From positions 2,992,794 through 3,056,793 of the forward strand of contig NW_026262648.1 of the NCBI RefSeq assembly GCF_021869535.1: 64,000 bases of DNA, written 5' to 3'. This DNA is from Mytilus californianus. Taxonomy: Eukaryota; Mollusca; Bivalvia; Mytilida; Mytilidae. Below are positions 12,845-26,430 of the stretch, piece after piece. The first letter of the stretch is position 1; each line of letters starts with the position of its first letter. A model generated the notes under the pieces. That model was given only the letters and a program-made list of their open reading frames with translations. It was not told the DNA's origin and did not search any database. Both the position numbers and the translations under genes were made by a program.

Positions 12845-12965
12845 AAATGAGTCAACTATCCACTAGAGACCAAAGGACAAGGATGCAAACAACTACATGA
12901 CAATGTACGGCCTTCAGCAATGAGCAAAACCATACCATATAGCAAGTCCTGAATGACAAAATGTG
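12845..12965 (+). repeat. diverged fragment of the dispersed AGATGTGGTATG family
   Basis: Shares AACTATCCAC and CAATGAGCAAAACCATAC-type blocks in the same order as the fragment at 16475-16612 (reverse strand there). A remnant without ends. Confidence 0.5.
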
Positions 12966-13974
12966 AAATAATTCAAATGAAAATTCAAAAAAAAAATCCA
13001 AAATATACTTAATTTATTACTAAACGAAAAAAAAAATACCACTGAATTACAGGCTCCTGACTCGAGATAGTCACAAAAAACTGGTGGGGTCAAACATGCC
13101 TGCAGGTACCAAATCTTCTCCCAACCAGGGACAGTGGTGCAACAGCACAACACAAGAATAAAATACTATAAAAATGTTTGGAAAAAGCTTGAACTAGTCT
13201 ATCAGATCGGCCCTAAGCAAACAAAAAAACTCTAACAAAAGGTGCTCTTCTTAGAGTTCTCACAGTTACTGATATGAAGGCCAGTTCAAATCAAATTCCA
13301 ACTTACAAATAAAGCATGTTTTCCTAGACTAACCTTTCAATCAGAACAACAAATAGATTTAATGTACATACGTCATTAACAGTCTGAGAAAACATGGCAT
13401 TATGCAATCCCAAAATATACGAATCAATAAGAGGAAGGACCATACTAAGTAAGTGCCTACAACTGTACAGATATTCACACCCAGATGTTTCACTTGATTA
13501 AAACAAAATCAACGTCAGCACTTGCAAAGACAACAAAGGTTCCAAGTAATGTGGCATTGAAATTCCTAATCCAATAATTCATCAGTCATTCAAAGACCCC
13601 GTTCACAGCAAACGAGCTGGGATACATATATACTGCAAGAAGTGGCCAAAGGTTTACCACTATCCAAAAAAGGAAATGAATGCTATTTCGAGCTTTACTG
13701 GAATCTTTTTGATCTATACCCCCAAATCTATTATTCATCCCAGTTTGGGCATACAAGTGAATGATGCCTTTACTGATGCCTATTAAAACAGTAACTTTTT
13801 TTTATATCAAGTCAAATTTTGAATACAAATACAAACTACTAAGATTTAAAAATAGGAGAGTAATTTTTAGAATTAACAGGGGACTGGAAATACTGAAATG
13901 TTTAGGTGAAATGTTCAGGTGCTATCAGGAAGACAAGTATGTGAGATTCCAACGCAGATGAAATGCAAAGTAAA
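12966..13974. other. non-coding, nothing recognised
   Basis: No domain-bearing open frame. The short open stretch at 13761-13961 has no features. May be further decayed material of the repeat at 12845. Confidence 0.45.
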
Positions 13975-15735
13975 CTGTTGACACAGAGATATGTCTTGCC
14001 TTTATGTAATTTTGACAAGATAATGCTATGAAATTAAAATGGCAATACTTTAACATGTCATCTTTGCAAAACATTCCAAGTCAGTAGACCTTGACTGTCG
14101 GTGCAGGCACAAATTACCTCTGTGGAAATGAGAATGACAATGATAATACAACTGTATACCAAATAACATTGACCTGCTACTTACTAGTAGTGATCTAAAA
14201 CACCTAATCAAACTAATACATGTTGACTAAGAAAGGTTTCAGAGTTAATAGACCACGACTGAAGGGGCAACGAAATAATCTTCATTGAAATTAGATGTGC
14301 CAATGCTAATACATTGTACAACTCCATACCAAATATCATTGACTTACCAAATACCTTTGATTTGTTATAAGTGGTTCCCTATCGAGCTGACTTAAACATA
14401 AACTTTATCATGTAAACTATACAAAAAATTCAGTTGATGAACCATAATGAGGGGATTGGAGCAATAAAATCTCTATAGAACTTTGATGTACACATGCTAA
14501 TACATCTACATACCAAAATTCAGTGACTTACCATACATGTAAGCGGTTCATCTTAAACGGAACTTATCACAAACTTTAACATGTAAACTAAGCAAAACTT
14601 TCAAAGACAATAGACCATTACTGAGGGGTGGGTCATATTATCTCCATGGAAATGAGATGTGCCAATGCTAATCCAACAGCATATCAAATACCATTGACCT
14701 ACCACTTGTAGCAAGCTTAAGTCTCACTTTTTTTTACTTCTTTGAAGTTCGAGGCAAGACAAAAACGAGCAGTAACTATCCCGGCTTCAAAAACATTTTA
14801 ATACTTTTTTAGTTAACAATTATTGAACAATAACATATTTCCATCCCAAAGAGGTAACATTCTCATGAAGTATTACCAAATGAACAATAAATGAAGTTAT
14901 TAACTAATGTTTTTGTATAATACAACATTACTTCAGTTGTTATGCATTTGGTATGGCAGATTACATTTACAGCAAAAACCCCACTGAAAACAAATTCTAT
15001 AAGTTCGGTTGAAATCGATTCAGCTAAATTTAACAGGATCAACAATATGAAACTAACAAAAATTAATTCAACTTGTTCATGTTGTTTTATTATAGTAAAC
15101 AAAAAAGAAAAAAACTAGATATGGACAATGCCCCTCTGCTCTGTCATATGCATGAGTATAGTTGCACATACGTTAGATTTGACAAACAGTGATGTTGAAG
15201 TACAACTTGAAATTGTTGCGCTGTCTATGAGGCACAAATGATGCCCCTGCCTGATCATAAAAAATTAAAAATTTAACACTATGTATGATGATCCATCTTT
15301 TATTTTTATTCTGAATGTCTACACTTGCAGGACTGAATGTTCAGCCAGAATGTTTCAATTTTCCAGTTTTAGTAGTCACCAAGTTCTACTTCTCAGTATT
15401 GATTAAATATTTAACAATATTAAAAAATCTTATTTATTGCATTAGGGACATCCAACTGTAGTCATACAAACCATGTTTTCAAGTGAGAAGGAAATGAAGT
15501 TCTACTACCAGTTTTTGTGAATATCTAACATCTCTCCCTACTGTTAGTCCAAATACCTGGCATTTTGAGAATATTTGAAAAAAATCAAAATCCTGTGGAC
15601 AATAAAGCTGTAGCTCAAAAACTATAAGTGGAGATAGCCGGACATATCATGTATCCATATCTGCACGGACGAAGGGATGGACAGGGGTAAATTAATATGC
15701 CCCTCATCATTTTGTCGTGGGGAGCATAAAAACTT
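13975..15735. repeat. mollusc-type dispersed repeat cluster A (four ~165-187 bp units plus tail)
   Basis: Units carry 'AGACCxxxACTGAxGG', 'CTCCATGGAAATGAGATGTG' and 'CCAAATATCATTGAC' in the same order. Anchors fall near 14088, 14253, 14440 and 14613. The start (CACAGAGATATGTCTTGCC) and the general plan match cluster B at 17.75-19.43 kb. A tail near 15640-15735 has an imperfect inverted GC-rich end (AATATGCCCCTC...GTGGGGAGCAT). No coding potential. Class unknown; it behaves like a non-autonomous element built of tandem units. Confidence 0.6.
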
Positions 15736-15899
15736 ATTTCTAAGAATAAAACGAGAGACCAACTCAGTCGAGAGAAGGGATTATAGTCTACATTTGAATT
15801 ATTACAACAATATATATACATATGTAGTAATCATGGTAATGAAGTGGTTATTTGATAGTTTGATTAATAAAATCTAATCCTCCAAACTGACTAATTTAA

Positions 15900-16890
15900 T
15901 TCATCTGTGTCATTGTAATCTGAATACAGTTATTGATTGTAACAATAAAGTCAGTATACATTAGAACAGTCAAGTCCATTTGGTACATTGTAACTGTCAA
16001 GTCAGTATAGTAACCTATCTGTGTCATTGTAATCTGAATACAGTTATTGATTGTAACAATAAAGTCAGTATACATTAGAACAGTCAAGTCCATTTGGTAC
16101 ATTGTAACAGTCAAGACAGTATAATTACATTGTTACAGTCAAGTCAGTATAATTACATTGTTACAGTCATGTCAGTATTATACATTGTAACAGTTAAGTC
16201 ACTATTATACATTGTAACAGCCAAGACAGTATAATTACATTGTTACAGTCATGTAAGTATTGTACATTGTAACAGTTAAGTCAGTATAATTACATTGTTA
16301 CAGTCATGTCAGTATTATACATTGTAACAGTCAAGTCAGTACAGTTACATTGTAACAGTCAAGTCAGTACAGTTACATTGTAACAGTCAAGTCAGTATAG
16401 TTACATTGCATCAGTCAAGTTAGTATTGTACATTGTAACAGTCAAGTCATTGTAATTACATTGTAACAGGCATGGCCTTTTATAGCTGACTATACAGTAT
16501 GGGTTTTTCTCATTGTTGATGGCCAAATAGTTGCCTATAATTGCTTACATCCACTTCATTTGGGTGGATAGTTGTTTCATTGGCAATCATACCACATCTC
16601 CTTATTTTTATATGTCAGTATTATACATTGTAACAGTCAAGTCAGTAAAGTTACATTGTATCAGTCAAGTCGGTATTGCACATTGTAATAGTCAAGTCAG
16701 TATGGTACATTGTAACAGTCAAGTAAGTATAGTTACATTGTAACAGTCATGTCAGTATTATACAATGTAAAAGTCAAGTCAGTATAGTTACATTGTATCA
16801 GTCAAGTCAGTATTGTACATTGTTACAGTCAAGTCAGTATAGTTACATTGTAACAGTAAAGTCAGTATGGCTACACTGTAACATGCAAGT
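15900..16890. repeat. 27-28 bp minisatellite with a 114-bp higher repeat at its left end
   Basis: Unit TACATTGTAACAGTCAAGTC plus 7-8 bases repeats about 30 times, with CATG/CAAG and GTATAG/GTATTA variants. The first ~230 bases are two copies of a 114-bp block (starts 15905 and 16019) containing the same core plus an extra AATCTGAATACAG segment. The array is split at 16475-16612 by an unrelated repeat fragment. The open frame seen through it (16114-15896, minus) is a by-product of the repeat. Confidence 0.9.
16475..16612 (-). repeat. insertion of dispersed AGATGTGGTATG family inside the minisatellite
   Basis: On the minus strand it starts with the family signature (variant AGATGTGGTATGATTGCCAA at about 16599-16580) and continues through AACTATCCACCC and CAACAATGAG. 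The minisatellite resumes on both sides, so this fragment arrived after the array formed or was captured during its growth. Confidence 0.65.
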
Positions 16891-17159
16891 CTGTATTGGT
16901 GCATAGTGTTGTAGAGTAGTATCAGTCGTAATGACAATCATTTAGTTCAAAAGTCCAGGATTCTAAAGCAGATATTATTTTTTTTAAATTAGGACTACAT
17001 ACTGTATAAATATCAAGGTTCCCAATTTTTGTGCAATAAAAAAAATCAGCTGTGTTTTCTATGATTTCTCCAAATCCATCAAATTTAAGATTGGTAATAG
17101 AAAGCATTGATAAAGAAATCACAAGTTTCTTTTGATCTTAAGACATCTTAGCCATAATG

Positions 17160-17260
17160 ATGATAAATAACTAAAAACTTTAATCAGAGTAGCCATGGTA
17201 ATTAACTAAACACTTTAATCGGAGTAGCTATAGTAACTAGCTAAACACTTTAATCAGAGT
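17160..17260. repeat. 35-bp tandem repeat, three copies
   Basis: ACTTTAATCxGAGTAGC starts at 17176, 17211 and 17246, an exact 35-bp spacing. Non-coding. Confidence 0.8.
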
Positions 17261-17749
17261 CCAATACCACCTCTTACAAATTTATCAAAGACAATACAAG
17301 CAATTCTGAATTGCCTTCTCAAAACAACTTTAGTTTGTTATCCTTAAAGAAGACATGGTAAACATGAAAAGATATATCATAATATTGGTTATCTTCTTCA
17401 TGTGTTCTTGGAATACTTACAGTTTTTTTTATCAAAATAAAATTAAAAATGAGATTATTAATTATAGCCCCAAATTACCATTATAATGATATTGCAATTC
17501 CCACAATTTTTATATCCAATAATGAATATGACAATGCTAGTCTCCTTTTTCTTTCTTTCCCACTTTATCTGTACTGTTCTCTGAAGTTTGAATTGGTTCA
17601 CTGTCATTTTTCTTTTTTGAACGATGTTTAACATATCTGACCTCTGACATCAACTTGCTCATATTAAGTAACCACATTATCTGTAATAAAACATGTTATA
17701 ATTGAGGTACAATACACCAACTTTTTCTATAATATGAGGCACGTAAAGT

Positions 17750-19430
17750 CAAGATATCGAAAATTTGTTTGTTGTACAATCTACCGGGTTTCTGACTACC
17801 TATTATAGTTTTTGAGATAATAAGAAAAAATTCAAACAAATGGATTGAAATTAAAAAGGGGCAATAACTATTGCAAGGAGTTTTTTTATAATTGCAATCA
17901 TGTTACAGGTAACTTATGTGTAGACTTAGTTGCTTATCCTTACTGTTGTACAAAGTTTCAGGCTATCAATTATAGTTCTCAAGATAAAAGGTTGGTCCCC
18001 AAAAAGAAATCATCATATAAGGGAAATAATTCGTACAAGGAGCCATTTTCACTTATTTGCAGACATTATTTTGATGATCATTTTTGCTTTTAACAGATCT
18101 CCTATATGGGTATTATAAACACAACAATGGGTAGAATTCATGATTGAAGGGAAATAATTCATAAGAAATGGACTGATTATGTTGACTATTATAGATTTTG
18201 TCTAAATAACTCAATAATGTTTCTCTCTATTCATTATAGTTTTCAAGTTTACAGCCAAAAACACAAAAAAGAGGAACACATTGTAATTTGATGGCAATAT
18301 CTCCCACCATTGTTAGAATTTGACAGATGATTTCTATCATTTTGACTTATTTTCAGATTTTTATCTTGCTGATTAACTTTGCTATATATATTTCCACTTT
18401 ATCATTTATAATTTCCACAAAAAACCAACAATAACTAGCAAAAATCATTTAATAGCAATAACTCCTATAATATCATGAATATATGGAAAAGGACATGTCA
18501 TAATCTCTTTATCACACATCAAACAAAGTTTAAATAAACTGTTATCACAGAGATATGTCTCGCCTTTTTGTTATTTTGATAATGCAAATGTTGAAATTAA
18601 AATAGCAATACTTTAACATGTAAGTTATGCAAATTTTCAAATTCGATGAACCATGACTGAAGGTACACGGCTAAACAATCTCCATGGAATGAGATGTGCC
18701 AATGCTAATACAACTGCATACCAAATACCATTGACTTATTATAAGTCGTTCCCTTTAAACAAACCTATACACAAACATTAACTTGTAAACTATGTAAAAG
18801 TTTCAAAGTCAATGAACCATGATCAGGGATGGGGCTATATAATCTCCATGGAAACAATGCTTGCAAATGACAATAAATTTGCAAACCAAATATCATTGAC
18901 TTAACATTAGCAGTTCATCTTAAACTGATCTAATCACAACTAATACTGAACACCAGTTAACATTGGCCTACCACTAATGGTTCCCCTTGAACTGATCTAA
19001 TCACAAACTAATACATGTTAACTTACCAAAATTTTCAAAGTCTATAGACCATGACTAAGGGGTCGGAGTCAAACAATCTCCATGGAAATGAGATATGCCA
19101 ATGCTTATACAACTGCATACCAAATATCATTGACCTACCACAGTGGTTCCCCATAAACTGACCTAATCACAAACTAATACATGAAAACTAAGCAAAGTTT
19201 CAAAGTCAATAGACCTTGACTGAGGGGGCGTGGCCAAATAATCTCCATGGTAATGAGATGTGCTGATGCTTATACAATTGCAGACCAAATATCACTGACC
19301 TACCACTAGTGGTTCACCATGAACTAGACCTAATCACAAACTAATACATTGTTGACGCCGCCCTCGCCGACGCTGGAAACAGCATACCTATGTCTCGCTT
19401 TTTGACTCCGTCAAGGCGACACAATAAAAT
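17750..19430. repeat. mollusc-type dispersed repeat cluster B
   Basis: The first part (17750-18500) contains diverged units with GGGCAATAACT/GGGAAATAATTC and 'ATTATAGTTxTCAAGAT' blocks. From 18540 the pattern is that of cluster A, with anchors near 18650, 18808, 19047 and 19213, including AATCTCCATGGAAATGAGAT. It ends at 19364-19430 with a GC-richer tail, GACGCCGCCCTCG then CTTTTTGACTCCGTCAAGGC. The latter can form the hairpin TTGACTCCGTCAA. No coding potential. Confidence 0.6.
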
Positions 19431-20489
19431 AGTATTCTGAATCTACAGTACAATAATGTCAATGTCAGATTTTTTTTAAATGGAAGTATTCTTTATTTGT
19501 TTAACCAATATTTCTGTTTAATTTTACTTGTATAAATTTTGGGAAAAAAGAATCTTCTTTATCTGCAATGTTGTAAGAAAGCTGTTATGTCATTAAAAGT
19601 AAGGCTATTTGCTCAGTGCATTGATTTGGATCTTTATTTCTACTTTTACCCATGGGTGGCCTGTTTGGCTATGTAGGATATATAATATGCAGTGACGTCC
19701 AGTCTGTTTGAGGACATTAAGTTCTACACATGTGTTGCAGTATGCAAGACACCCTATAGCTAGGCTCTTCCAATATTAAAAGAACCTTCAGTGAGCAAGC
19801 TCACATACCCTTCCCAGTCCATATAAATTATGATTTTAGACAGCAATATTCTTTTACATATATATTCTTAGTAACTTTATAACCTTGACCTTAGACTAAG
19901 TGACTTTTAATCTTTATCTTAATCCTCTTATTGTATATTGCCACAGATACATATATATATATATATATATATATAGGAAATAGATTAATTGTGTACAATT
20001 TACATTTCCTATTCTAACTTAACATTTACTTACTACCATAATCAAACAGTTGATAAGAATTGGTGTTGAAAAAACTGTTGATATAAACAAGCCATTACTG
20101 TCAAAATACTGTTGTCTTGAGAATGACCTGTAAAACAGATATTTAATACATGTATTAAAATCAAATTTTGCAATTAGAAACACTGATTAAATTAATAGTA
20201 TCTACTGATATATAGTTCACAACATTTAAAACACTGATGTACATGTAGGAGCAGGCACTGCTTACGCTTTCATTTCCTGTTCATCCCTGGTTTTTGATAG
20301 GTTTTATTTTTTGCTCACTTTCACTCATATCTTTTTTTGTGTACTGATTTGTTGACTTTTGTTTGTCTTTTCACTTTGGTCATAATGTTGTCAGTCTTCT
20401 TCCACTTGAAACTTTTGATTGCTAATTAATTGGGCTTATTAATATGAATTAACTTTCGGGGAAAACAAATACAAAATATGACAACTACA
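19431..20489. other. non-coding; short (AT)n at 19950-19974
   Basis: An AT-dinucleotide tract of about 25 bases. Nothing else recognised. Confidence 0.5.
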
Positions 20490-20655
20490 ACACGCATGAC
20501 AATAGATGACACAAACAAGATAACAGATGACACAAACAAGACTATAGATGACACAAACAAAACTATAAATGACACAAACAAGACAATGGATGACACAAAC
20601 AAGACAACAGCTGACAAAAACAAGACAAGAGATGACACAAACAAGACAATGGATA
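20490..20655. repeat. 21-bp minisatellite, about 7.5 copies, frame-preserving
   Basis: Unit ATGGATGACACAAACAAGAC plus one base. Because 21 is divisible by three, the plus strand reads as a heptad 'TxDDTNK' repeat and the minus strand as hydrophobic 'FVSSIVL' repeats. The open frame runs on to 20780 without a recognisable domain, so I treat it as a repeat artefact and not a gene. Confidence 0.85.
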
Positions 20656-23600
20656 ATGACTTCTATGTGTTGACCTATTTTTTTATTGAGCACATTATAT
20701 TTGCACTTATTATGGTATCATTTTTTTATAAAATTGAGTGCAAACTTAATTACATTTGCACTTATTCATTTCACAAGTAATAAGGTAATATATAAAAAAA
20801 CATGAATAACAGTAACATGTTATTCATGATTAATATACCGACCGTGCAGGGCTTTATAGCCAGTCTACGTCCTTGAACACACCCATCAGATCTGACGATT
20901 AATATGAAGAAAGTTTGATTGGATAATGATCGATCTCTTTATAAAGTTATTTCATATTCTAATATTGTGTCAGAAACCACAAAATTCAGCTTTGTTATCA
21001 AAAACGAAGTGAGGATCAAATCATTATTAAAATTCGCTTGATTAAGTTGGTGACGTTTGTATGTCAGAGTATAATATTAGAAAAGGTGAAATGCAAGTTA
21101 TGCACGTAGTTGTAAAGAAAATATATTGATATAACAAAACTGTATTTTTCCTATATTTTCCAAAAATAAAGTGGCATTCTACGTTTGTTCTATGTCAAAT
21201 GAATGCATGTGCACAATTGTAGGAACTTGTAAGACTTAAGGTTATTTGATTAATAATGCTAAATTAAACTCACTTGTAATTTCTTGCAGCCCATTCATTT
21301 ATATATTCTGACAAAAATACCATCATGACTGAAAAGTAGAATTATAAACTGTCTATTTTCATCAAAATTAATAATACATGTACAAAATGTAATATCATAA
21401 AACTAAAGATTACCATTTTGCCCCCTTATGTTCTATTTATAGCAACAAAGTCCATATTTTTTTTAATTTCACCCTGCAACTGTGTTCTTTATGCAGAGAT
21501 TAGTGTTTTTCAATTTTTTATTAAAGTTTAATTTGGGATTTTTGTTGATGAATTGATACAACATATCCACTTTCCTTTAAAATAGAAGGAAGTGTGGTGT
21601 TCTTTTAGTCTTTATGTCATATACAGTTCTCCACTTCAATCAAGCCAACAGTATAAAACTATCTTCAATAACTTAACATTCTCCTCATGTGAATTGTTGT
21701 TTTGTTTAATGTTTTTGCGGAAGCAAATACCATCAGCACAAAGTGAGATGAAGTCACAATAAAAGTGTCAAGTACCCTTTATTTCATTTTTACCTCTGTT
21801 CAAAAACAACATTTAAAGGTAATCAGTATTCAAGGTACATGCAGGTCATTTTCCTTTTTTGGGTGAATATTAAAATACCCAAGTAGTATTTATAGTAGTT
21901 TTTCTGTGCAGAATCAAAATTTTTTTTCTCTATTCTTCTCTGATCTTATGATCAACTTGCAATTTTCTTAAGTACCGGTAATATGTGTGTTTGTGCTAGT
22001 GCAAAATGACCCTCATCATATCCAGGATTTTTTAAGGAGGCTTTATCCCCAATAATTGAAGATATAGAGCAGTGCAAAGAGGCAAAACAAAATTTGGACA
22101 ATTTTATACTAAAGATTTATATATTTTTTTTGACAATTTTATACTAAAGATTTATATTTTTTTTGATAAAAAAAACATTCTTATTTTTTTTTTAGATCAA
22201 AAGGGGAGGTGCGTACACCCTCTACCCCCTGGATCTGCCACTGATAACTATCTTTTTAAAAACAGGCACAGGAGATTAAGAAGGTAGCTGTTCAAAATCA
22301 TTCAAAATTCAAAATGATTAATAATTTTCATCTACACCATGATTATATGTTGCATGGTGAATCTCATATTTACTATGTTTTACTTACTTAAGAAACCAAA
22401 ATAAATAAATTGTATATTGGATTTTTTCCTGATCAGTATTGTAGTTAAGCAGCATATAACATGAAACAAGAGCAAATATCGAAACCATGGATCAGTCCAA
22501 TCAATCTGAAAACAGAAAAAAAAACATGCAAATTATACTATCACAAATTTGAGACAATGAAGTCTGTATATTCAAATATAAATGTCCCAATAATTCATTA
22601 CAAACATCCACTTTGCAGCCTTCACGATAAACTTTGAGTCCACAAGCACAGGGCTCAATTTTATGAAAACTTTAGTTGGTTTCTGTTGGCTTGTAGAGAA
22701 GAATTATTTTACAAGCCCCCGGGCAATATTACAAGCCATGGCCGTAGGACTTGTGGTTTAGCGTAAAGACTGACTTTGTCCATCATAAAATTTAGGCCTC
22801 CTTAATGATGAATGGCATGAATGGACCTTATTCATCTTATCGTTATTTGTCCACTATTACTGGACATCACAGATGGTCTCTTAGATTTTGACCTCATTAG
22901 AGAAATGGCTGAAGCCACAATGCTAAAGTGATTGCAGTATGCATATGACATGAATAGTTCAAATGTTCCAAAATCTCTTCTTTTTTTGGGTTAATTTTTT
23001 TTTTTTCAAATCTCAGGTCAAATGTCAAATTCCCAAAATCCTAAAATAGTGATCCAGTTAAGGATGTACTTAGGTGAAATTAAATAAATTAAGGATTTAA
23101 AATTGATACTTTAAGTTGGAAGGAACAAAATAAGCTAAAAATATTGATAGTTTATGGTGCTCCTTTTCAAGATACACGTATTTGATTTTTTAAAAATGGC
23201 GGGAAATGGCTGACTCAGACTTTTACCTTATATTTGCATTGGTATTATTTGGGTCTCAAATCAAAAGAAAGAAAATCAAGAATCTGCTTAAATTTTGGTA
23301 AACGACTTTTTTAGAGCTACATGTATTGAAGTCTTTTATGAAAAGAAAAATGGGTGTTATCTGACCAAGGAGTCCGAAAATCTGACACAAATTCTGAAAC
23401 CTCACATGTACATCTTAAGTGTCATTATTGTCAAATAAACACCCCCTTTATAGTTTTGGGGAGTTTTGGGGAATTTGGGGTACTAGTTGTAACCACTTTT
23501 CAGGACATGTAATCCCCAAGATGTCTTTGACTGTTAGTGTTATAAATTTTATACTACCTAAGTGCAGATATAAATGAATATTCTACATGAATAAAACTTG

Positions 23601-24540
23601 TTCATGTAACTCAATAAATATTAAAACTAGAAATGCCTTAGCAGCCTTACCATATGTATTTATTTGTAACCAGTTACAAATAACAATACCTTAAAGTGTT
23701 TCTTCTCATCTAATAGAAAAACAAAGGATATGGGATATCCATCCATGACACAAAATCTGTATTCACAGCGAAAAAAAACACAAAAAGGAAAGGAACAGCG
23801 CTTTTATTGCTGTTCTTCATCTCAGTCACAGTGAGGCCTTCAACAAGGAGTTTTAAAAACTCTCACCTAGTATATATACTATTCCCAGGTTTAACCAAAT
23901 ACATCTTTATTTCCTACAACAATATACATGATATATCATTTTTACATGTGTAGCTACACATGTACATGTACTTGAAACTAGTTAAAGGAATGAAATATTC
24001 AACATGTACCATTTGTACCTGTGTACAAATAAAAGGGGGGATATTGATTTCATGTTGATCCAGCCCCAAGTCGATCCGTCCCAGTGGTTCAGAGCCAAGT
24101 CATTTCAGCCTACATTTAAAGTCAATCTGGTACCAATTTAAAACAATATTTACAAGGGATAAAAATAATATATATTTGACATGTAGTTCATAAATATTAA
24201 CAACAGCAAAGGTCAGAGACATATAATACAATAGATGAGTCATCAATAGTTGAATTAAAGAATTCAAATCTTAACCATGCTTACTCCAACAGTAAACATG
24301 GTAAATACTAAACGATAAACACATATGTTTATAAACCTTGGTCACAAAAATCCCTTAAAAATGCTTAAAAATTGTATCATACATGTATGTCTCTGCAAAG
24401 GTGGACGATCAAAAATTGTCCATTTGATGCATATTCAATTATATAATTTTCAATAGACATGTTCATATTATGATAATAGAGAAGACATTAATTTGAATAT
24501 TGTTTTTTATACCTTAAATATTTATATTAAAATCATTTTA
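20656..24540. other. non-coding, nothing recognised
   Basis: AT-rich DNA. A small direct duplication of about 30 bases (ATTTTATACTAAAGATTTAT) lies at 22098-22157. A short palindrome CATGAATAACA...TGTTATTCATG lies at 20801-20828. No gene-like frame. The tract 23.05-23.25 kb looks like a dispersed repeat but has no second copy here. Confidence 0.5.
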
Positions 24541-24728
24541 TCAATTCAATTCAATTCAAATGTTTATTGTCATATAAACTCTTAACAATAAGTTTGTGAC
24601 AAATTATATGAATACAAACATACACAAAATACTTTTCACAAACAAAACCATAGGAAAACATATACCATAAAACATATAAAAGTAAAAAAGCAAAACAATC
24701 TATCTATATATATATTTATATAAATAAA

Positions 24729-25234
24729 TCAAGAGTCCCCTGTCCTCAGTTCTAATGCTTGTTTAAAAAAGGACCCTAACCTTTCTACTTCTTTTGAGGT
24801 TGATGGGCAAAGAAGATATTTAATTTTCTCATTTTCTTGCCAGGACATAAAATCTGGCATATGTTTAACTTCATTTCCTATAAATTTATCTTTAAGTTTA
24901 GAATTTTTTCTACAGTATAAAATAAAATGAACTTCATCCTCCAATGTATTACAGGATGGGCGTAGTCTTTTTTCTCTAGGTATTTTTATATGTCTTCCTT
25001 TTTCTATCAATAAATTATGATTGCTAATTCTCATTTTTGTTATCTGGTTATGTTACTTCTCTTTTCAAAAGACTTACAGTTTAAGTAGTTTTCCATTTCT
25101 AAATTTTGCTTCAAACTTTTATATAAATATAATTTACTTTTTTGGTCTATTTTTTCAAATTTTTGTTCAAATATATTTTTGTAGAAATTTAAAAATTGGT
25201 GTTTTAAGGTTTCTTTTTCTTTTGTTTCCCTCAA
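24729..25234 (-). pseudogene. LINE ORF2 C-terminal region with Cys/His motif
   Basis: Two open pieces, 25234-25040 and 25034-24729, separated by a stop or frameshift. The second contains 'CNTLEDEVHFILYC', a C-x7/8-H-x4-C arrangement seen near the C-terminus of many LINE ORF2 proteins, where it probably aids nucleic-acid binding. It then ends about 190 bases before the 3' tail, as expected for the last coding segment. Confidence 0.7.
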
Positions 25235-25356
25235 GAATGGATACTTCCATGTTTACCTCTTTCAAAATATTTTTAACATATGTAAACCAGGTATAGCAAC
25301 CTGATTCATCCAAACTTTTAGAAAGTAAAAAGGATTCATATAATAATGGATTAATT

Positions 25357-26430
25357 TCAGAATTTTATAATCTTGATAAGTAAAGTACATGTATACTCTG
25401 AGTTTTTAAATGCATCTACATGCTCTAGTGGGTATCTCCCTATCTCTATTCTCACAGCTATGTTTGATGAAGATTTTCTTGTTCCGAAGATATATTTACA
25501 GAAAGACAAATGTAATTTTTCTAAACATGACTTATCAGTAAAATTAAGGAGGTCAGACACCCGTTCTATATTTGTTTTGGAGATATTTGCACGTTTTTTT
25601 TGCTCTAAATTTTGAAACATAAGTATCCATATAAGTATACGTAATTTCTGAATTATAAGTGGCTATTGTTTTAACTATAGAGTCAAAAAGACTGCAAGCT
25701 ACTTTAACTGGCAGATTATTTAAAGAACCAGTATAAGTTTTAATGGCAAACATCACTTTCCTTGCTTTATTTACAAGTTCTTTAGAGCTATGCCATGTAT
25801 GCAATAAGTTTCCATTTGTTTTTACAAGAATTCCAAGAAATGAATATTCAGAGACATTTGTCAAATTTTCATTTTTATATTTTGTAAAAGATGTTTCCAC
25901 TTTTTTATTATATTGCTGCAGAATCATTGTTTTAGTTTTATTAATATTTAAAGTCAATTGCCACTTTTCACAATATTTTTGTAAGTTGTTCAGACTATTT
26001 TGTAGGCCTTCTTTACTTTCAGATAATATTAAAAGGTCATCAGCAAATTGTAAAGAAACTACTTTAGTATCAATCAGTTCCAATGGTCAGCTTTTTTCAT
26101 TTGAAAACTCTGCATCTAAATCATTTATAAATAAATTAAATAAAGTAGGACTCAATGAATCCCCTTGTTTAACCCCTTCTGTGACCTCAAAATATTCTGA
26201 ATGCAACTCTTGGTGCTTAAAAGCAGATTTTGTTTCCTCGTACTGTCCTTTAATAATATTAAATATTTTTTTCCCTACTCCTGCATTATACAGTTTATAA
26301 AGTAAGGCTTTTCTCCATACAGAATCAAAAGCCTGTTTTAAATCTACAAAGCAGGCATATATTTTATTTTTATTTTTGTGTAAGTATTTGTTTATTAAGG
26401 ACTTAAGCACAAATATACTATCAGAGGTTT
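25357..26430 (-). pseudogene. LINE reverse transcriptase, palm and thumb, broken
   Basis: The piece 26410-26087 has 'CFVDLKQAFDSVW' (first catalytic Asp), then 'EGVKQGDSLSPTLFNLFINDL', the conserved RT block with QG and SP. A stop separates it from 26083-25553, which has 'LQFADDLLILS' (FADD catalytic box), 'CEKWQLTLNINKTKTM' and 'FLGI', the usual order of the RT C-terminal half. A second break near 25620-25553 moves the frame to 25620-25357. In an active LINE this enzyme primes cDNA at a nicked chromosome end. This copy has at least two inactivating breaks and no endonuclease. The clade is not assignable with confidence. Confidence 0.88.

Noticed and set aside
15900-16890. Possible CRISPR-like array (regular 27-28 bp repeats)
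   Set aside because: Units are head-to-tail without unique spacers and lie in eukaryotic DNA; a minisatellite.
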